A DNA stretch of 64,000 bases from Fomitopsis serialis (Eukaryota > Basidiomycota > Agaricomycetes > Polyporales > Fomitopsidaceae): NCBI RefSeq assembly GCF_022376445.1, contig NW_025955027.1, forward strand, positions 124,001 to 188,000, in the 5' to 3' direction. This document shows, in pieces, positions 58,801-64,000 of this stretch. Each line of letters opens with the position of its first letter. Within the stretch, counting starts at the first letter, position 1. The notes under the pieces were generated by a model. That model made no database searches and had not been told where the DNA came from. It saw nothing but the letters and a program-made list of their open reading frames with translations. The translations under genes were made by a program, and so were the position numbers.

Positions 58801-60611
58801 GGCTAGCCCTTATCCACTCTCAGGTTATTCCGTAGTGACAGTACGGTTGAACTTGGGATGACCCGGGACAATCCCGCTTCGGCTATCATATATCATCGAT
58901 CATCCCTTCTCCGCCAGATCGCCATGAGGCTACTGCCTGGCCTCGGTGTTCCTCTTGAATTTACGTCGCTCCAGCTGAAGTCACCTGCCACCGTTGTATA
59001 TGGAAGAAGGCAAACCGGTCTGACAGAACGCATCAGCTCAGAAGACAAACCTCAGATTCATAATCCACGCGTAAGTGCAGTTATGTGTCGTATTTTGCGC
59101 CGAGGACAAGTATATATGCGACTATTGTTGTGTGTCAGACTTGGAATATCACTGTAGGAATAAAGTTTGGTTGAGAGCCGACTAAACGACACTGGAAGTC
59201 TCGCAACCTGCACGCACCCAAAGCGGTAAGGCGCATCCCATATGTAGTAGGATTGTGGCGGGAGAGCATGGCAGCTTGCCAGTTTGTGGCTGTCACCGAC
59301 ACGACTTGTTGAATTTTAGTGATGACGTCGGAGGCGGTTTAATGACGCCAGCGGACGTTCGGTCGTGTCCATGTCAACCCTGTGCCCATCCATATATAAG
59401 ACGGAAAGCGGTGAATCTGTTCAACGTCCCCCCTCTCTCGCGTACTGCCATCTGCTTTCGTCAAAGAAGATTTTAAAAAAGGGTGAACACTGATGAATCA
59501 CTCAACCAAGAGGGCCCAGAGGCGACGCACCCACATATGGATCCTCAGCGTGGGCGGTTACCCGGGCATATAATGCGGGGAAGCCGGGAAGCTTGAACTG
59601 TAAGCATCATGCACCGGCATGTGGTGCGTCTCTCCTCCTCCACAACAATCTCTTGATAATCGTGCGTTACGTGCAGCGTTGCTGAGATGGCACGCTTACA
59701 TACACCCCGATAGCTCCGTCGTTCTGGATCAGCATCGATGATGGAAGACAAGAGCTGTCGCAACAATAGTCAAGCTCTCAGGCTAAAGACAACGTAAGCC
59801 TGCTCTTCTGTACTACACCGCCTGCGTCGCAAGCCGTGTACAGAACCACATGCTTACCTCGTGGATGGATGCTTGTTATGAATTTGACGTGGCAAGGTTT
59901 CTGCACAGCCCTGCAGCGTTGTTTTCATTCAACGCCGTCGATCAGGGATGATCGAGTCCTCGAACACCCGAACCGAGAGCGCACTCTAGATCTGTGTGCA
60001 AACCTCCCGAAGAAGCTGCACCGTTCGAAGTCAATCAGAACATAAGCGAGGATCGAGACTTGCGTGATAACTGGGAAGAACATCGACATGGCAACACAGG
60101 CTTGACGGAGGACAAGGGAGAGGCGCCAAATCTCACCTTGCTCTCTCACTACCACCACTGTAAGTCGCTCCCTACTGTAACTGTGCCCCATCTTTGCGAA
60201 GGTGGCTAGCACCCGCCCACGCTCTTTGCCATCTGTCTTTCGCGTGTCCTGACGAACTTCTCAATTCACTTCCGTTGCTTGAAACACGAGGCTCGCGGAA
60301 CCATTGCGGAGGTTGCCGGGCGACGCCACCGGCTAAAGGACTGCTATATTGGGGGAGGGTTGATTTGGGTCGTCTCGCGCGTTTTCTTCGCCCTGCTCGC
60401 CCCCACGAGGCTGCCCGTCGTCAATCTCCACGAGGCTCTCGCGTTCAAGGCCTCTGAGCAGCGAGCGTGCCTCCGAGCCTCCGTCAGCCGTGCTGCGCCC
60501 GCGTGCACGTCGGAAAATCCATCTAATCTACACGCCAACTCGCGCTCTGCCCACCCTACTCCTGCTTACTCTACGCTCGCGTTGCATGCCTTCCGTGCCT
60601 AATCTACGAAT
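58801..60611. other. Long stretch without a recognisable gene
   Basis: Two TATA-like sites occur on the plus strand (CATATATAAGAC near 59,390 and GCATATAATG near 59,570), yet no coding exons I can recognise follow them. 60,200-60,611 is probably the promoter and 5' leader of the gene at 60612. No transposon ends or repeats were noticed. Confidence 0.35.
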
Positions 60612-63600
60612 ATGTCACGACAGTACGACTCGAGTACGCCGTCGTCCGAGGACCCTTCGCCAAAATCCACGATTCCACGTTCTAGCACTGGCTCGCCGCC
60701 AGGCAGCGCAGGCGAGCAGGAACGTCCCAGTACCGGAGACGTCGACCAGCCTTCTTCGCCCCCGCAATCGCCTCCGGGCAAGTCGTCGAGCTCGGAGGGC
60801 TACCCCTCCTGGCTCCCCAAGCGTCCTCCTCCACCCGCGCCGCGTTCCACTTTGCAGTCCTCTGTCGCTGGCATGTACACTGGCGCTGAGCCCGGTCCGA
60901 GCACTGAGCCGTTCGTAGGCGGGCGGAAACCTACGCCTCGCTCGGTACGCATTGTCAGTCTGCAGGGGTCAGGCGACCAGGCGGAGAAAGAGTCCAAGGC
61001 ACGTCGCGAGCCCACGGATCAGTCTCGCGCGTTCTCTGGGCCCGCGCACGCACGTGTATGGTCGCGCGCGACGAGCGCAGGCCTCACGCCGACGTTGTTC
61101 TCGTCGGGCTCGCCTCAGTTTCCGCGGCCGCGGTTTCGCTCGGCTGGGCTCCACTTGGAGCTGCTGCGACACCCTTCATGGAGGATGCGCTGCTTATTTT
61201 TCTTCTTCCCTCTCTTCGTCTTTGCGCACATCCCGCTGCAGACGTTCTTCGATTTCAATGCTGTATTCATCTTGATTCTGTGAGTGTGTTGCTGTGGGCT
61301 TGTTCTCATGCTCACCGCTACGACTGCAGGATTGCCAAGTTCCCAACCCTCTGCGCCTGGTGTGCCCGGCTCGGGGCGGGATTGGGCGCTGGCTGCAGCC
61401 GCCTACATTGCTTGCTGGTTCACCTGGATCGTTGTAATTTCTATTGTATATGAGCTCCTCTATTCTTTCACCCGCCGTTGGAGAGTCAGTGAGTGTCTCG
61501 TGTCTCTCAATTGTTTCCTCGCAATTGTACTCACATTGCTACAGAACGACCGCTAATGTTCCCCCTGTACATATCCTCGCCCGCATTCAACCTTGTCTCC
61601 ATGACGTCGTACACCAACTTCTGCTTCATGTATCATATCCGCGTGTCCGCCTTCACCGGGGAGCACGCCTCCTTGCGCGACGGGCTTGCCGAGACGGCAC
61701 ATTATTACTCACAGAATGGCCGACTGTCATCCTGCTCATGCCGCGTGCGGCGCTCTCGCTGGCGGTCTTGCTGGCGTTCTGGTCCCCTCAGCCCGGTGCG
61801 ATCGCGCAGGACGACGCTGGGATCAGCCCACGGGACGGGACGTTCTTCCGTGCGGACGGCACTCTCACCGACTACGCCCGTGGCGTACTCATTGCCAACG
61901 CTGCTTGGACGGCGTGGCGGATCCTCGTCTCTTCTTGAGCTTGTACGTGTATTCCGAAGTCTCGCGTCAAGGACGTACTGAAACTGACATCTCCCATCAG
62001 TATCGGCCTCTGGATTGTCAGTGGGCAGGGCTGTGCCGGCCTCTGCGGGCCACGCTATCGCTGGGAGGAGGATGACGCCGAGAAGACGGCGACGCTCGTG
62101 AACGACACGCTGTCCGAGCAGGACGCACTCCCGTGGTCGTGGAAGGAGTGCACGCTCCTGCGGATCAAGGACGCGCACGACTTCTGTCTGACGAAGCAGC
62201 CGCGTGGCCCAGGTCGCGAGTCGCGCGAGCCGTCCGTCCCTATCGAGGGCATGGAGCGCATCTTCGCAGCGGTGGGCCTGCCGTCGGCGCATCAACCCGC
62301 ACGGCGGGGTGTGCTCTCGGACGAGCTGTTTGCGACTCCGGAGCCGATGGTGGGCAGGAGGTCCCGGAGGACGAGGAGAAGCGCCGCATGAGCAAGTCGG
62401 CACCGGAGCTGTCGAATATCGCGTATCCGCCGCCGACGGCGAAGCTGAAGGATAAGCAACCTGCGGCCCCGCCATCGTCCTATCCATTCGCGGCATACCC
62501 TGCACAGCTGTCCTCGGAGGAGAGCGTACCGTTCCCGCCATCACCTGAACCCGATGAGAAGGAGGTGCCGACTGAGGCCGGCGAGGAGGAACAGGAGGGC
62601 GAGGAGGAGGAAGGGGAGGAGGAGGAAGAAGAGGAGGAAGAAGCAGAGGGGAGCGGAGAACCCTCAGACAGACGGACTTCCGGTTCGATGTCCAGTCTCG
62701 GACAACCCATAGCCTCGAGATATCCCTTCCAGTTCCGAGCGCCGACGCGGGCCAGTGCTTCCCCCGCGTCACACAGGTCTCATATGACGCGGTCCACTCC
62801 TCAGTCGACTTCGACGCCGTCGCGATCGACTCACACGCATTCAACGCCGTCGACGCGCCTCTCACGCTCGACGCAGTCGACAGGCAACCAGGAGTCATCG
62901 GACTCACCGAACGGAAGCTCCAACGCGCACAATAGCTCGATGTCGTCGAGCTTCGGTAGCGTCATCCCAATGCCTCCGAGGCATCCGCAGGTACAGAGGA
63001 GGGCAAGAGCAGGCACAGTGCCCGCAGTGCTCGCGTCCCCCACGCCTGCTGTATATCCTGCGGGACGGCCGCGTGCGCGGACACGCACCGAAAGCGTGGT
63101 GACTGATACGTCCATGACGTTCGGCCAGCTCCCTGCGCCTGTGTTTGACTCGGATCTTGATCCTCACGAGGACTCGTCACTCATGGACGTCCCCGAGGCA
63201 GAGGGTTCGATCGAGGAAGCAGAACAGGAGGATAGCGTAGGCTTGCTGTCTGCGGGACCGAGCCCACATGCGTCCCGCGTAAGCCTCCGTCATCGGGCGA
63301 GTGGCCTTTCGCATCGGCGGGCTAACGGCTCCCGCTCGCGCTCTGGTAGGGGATCAGGTTCCGGGTCTGGGTCGGGTTCAAGATCGCAGTCCCGCTCGCG
63401 CACGAACTCGGCCACCTCGCGCTCGGAGTCAGCAAGTCGAGGGCGCAGTCATTGATTCATCCCTAACAGCTGCGTCGAGGTCATCCTTGGATCTGCACGA
63501 TCCCGCGCACATTCCATGGTTCGACTGTCGGATTCGCCGTTTGAGTCGTCCGCTTCGGACGCGGTTCTGAGCAGTCCGGAGAACCATACGTTTGGTCATC

Positions 63601-64000
63601 CTCTCAGAGAGCAATGGCGTGAGGAGGAAGCAGGACAGGGTGGAGTTCCTGAGGTCCCGGAAGTTGTCCTGCCTTCGTCCTCCGAGTCTGGTTCAGATCC
63701 ACATTCGGGCGGAGAAGGCGACGAACATCCGCACGAGCTTCGAGAAGCTCGCTCGACTCTGTCAACGAACGCGCCCTCTGCCCACGCACCCTCGGAGCAG
63801 ACATCTGAATGGAGTTCGCACACTGAACGTCTTGGGATCCCCATTGTCGGTCGGCGACCTGCCGCCGAAGAGAGCCAGCCCGATATCAGCACAGCGGATC
63901 AGTCGTATGTGACCGCCCCGGCGACGGTCCAAGGATCAACGACGCCTTCCGTGCAGACCCTTCAAGCTGGGGTGACGTCGCGCGCTATCCTGATGAAACG
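60612..64000 (+). CDS. Large multi-pass membrane protein with disordered C-terminal tail (cut by window end)
   Basis: Family not recognised. Start 60612 gives MSRQYDSSTPSSEDPSPKST and a ~200-residue Ser/Pro-rich N-terminus (PKRPPPPAPRSTLQSS). Membrane helices follow: FFFFPLFVFAHIPLQTFFDF, WALAAAAYIACWFTWIVVIS, MFPLYISSPAFNLVSMTSYT and VILLMPRAALSLAVLLAF. After introns near 61,280, 61,490 and 61,930 comes IGLWIVSGQGCAGLCGPRYR. A cytosolic part holds WSWKECTLLRIKDAHDFCLT and MERIFAAVGLPSAHQPARR. It ends in a low-complexity tail with Glu-rich (62,580-62,650), Ser/Thr-rich and Ser-Gly/Arg-Ser runs. One open frame stops at 63,455. A base gain or loss nearby would let the protein continue (HSGGEGDEHPHELREARSTL) to the window edge, which fits the error pattern elsewhere. 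Confidence 0.65.

Noticed and set aside
61705..62907. 400-residue open frame on the minus strand
   Set aside because: It is the shadow of the membrane-protein gene on the plus strand; its residues are Pro/Arg/Ser-rich from reading GC-rich DNA backwards and no domain is seen.
1..64000. tRNA and rRNA genes
   Set aside because: Looked for T-loop-like GTTCGA motifs in suitable context; those seen lie inside coding exons or lack a matching cloverleaf. A tRNAscan-SE run would settle it.

Overview
The window looks like nuclear DNA of a filamentous basidiomycete, most likely an agaricomycete. Genes are intron-dense, with introns of about 50-70 nt that start GTRNGT and end YAG. Coding DNA is GC-rich, a few TATA boxes sit about 90 nt or more upstream of start codons, and the gene families are typical of that group (DUF6533 membrane proteins, many MYND-finger proteins, a PDR-type ABC transporter, small secreted proteins). 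The species cannot be named from the sequence alone.

Layout. 1-14 kb: an unrecognised gene tail at the left edge, an APC-family amino-acid/GABA-type permease (1776-3976), a 3-kb stretch with no recognisable gene, a full-length PDR/ABCG transporter (6963-12511) and a short-chain dehydrogenase (minus, 12856-14015). 14.5-19.7 kb: a Fab1-type phosphatidylinositol-3-phosphate 5-kinase without a visible FYVE finger. 19.9-22 kb: two tandem repeat elements that share both ends, one carrying a hairpin minisatellite. 22-25 kb: a tandem duplication in which the right copy holds an intact small secreted protein gene and the left copy a broken one. 25.3-27.3 kb: cyclophilin H and Dib1, both tri-snRNP proteins, transcribed divergently. 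28-37 kb: a MYND protein, two tandem copies of an unrecognised family, and an ankyrin/MYND protein. 37.7-43.4 kb: a DUF2470 membrane protein, a dead DUF6533 copy, an 815-bp foldback transposon and a DUF6533 gene. 44-54.5 kb: a large coiled-coil/disordered protein, then SUMO, Rab geranylgeranyltransferase beta, Dph3 and MTO1. 54.9-58.8 kb: a second MYND plus ankyrin/MYND locus. 60.6 kb to the right edge: a large membrane protein with a long disordered tail, cut by the window.

Two themes stand out. First, two divergent pairs join genes of one process: PPIH with DIB1 (splicing), and DPH3 with MTO1 (both tied to wobble-uridine tRNA modification). Second, two loci about 20 kb apart each hold one MYND protein and one ankyrin/MYND protein, and one of them also holds a tandemly duplicated unknown family with a relic of an ankyrin/MYND 3' end. 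This is the best candidate here for an undescribed gene system, but its function is unknown.

A caution for all coordinates: several well-conserved genes, including the normally essential DIB1, are broken by single missing bases, nearly always in short homopolymers. This looks like consensus error in the assembly rather than gene death, so 'frameshift' below usually means 'probable sequence error'. Exon borders are stated only where read from the sequence; otherwise the span is start codon to stop codon including introns.
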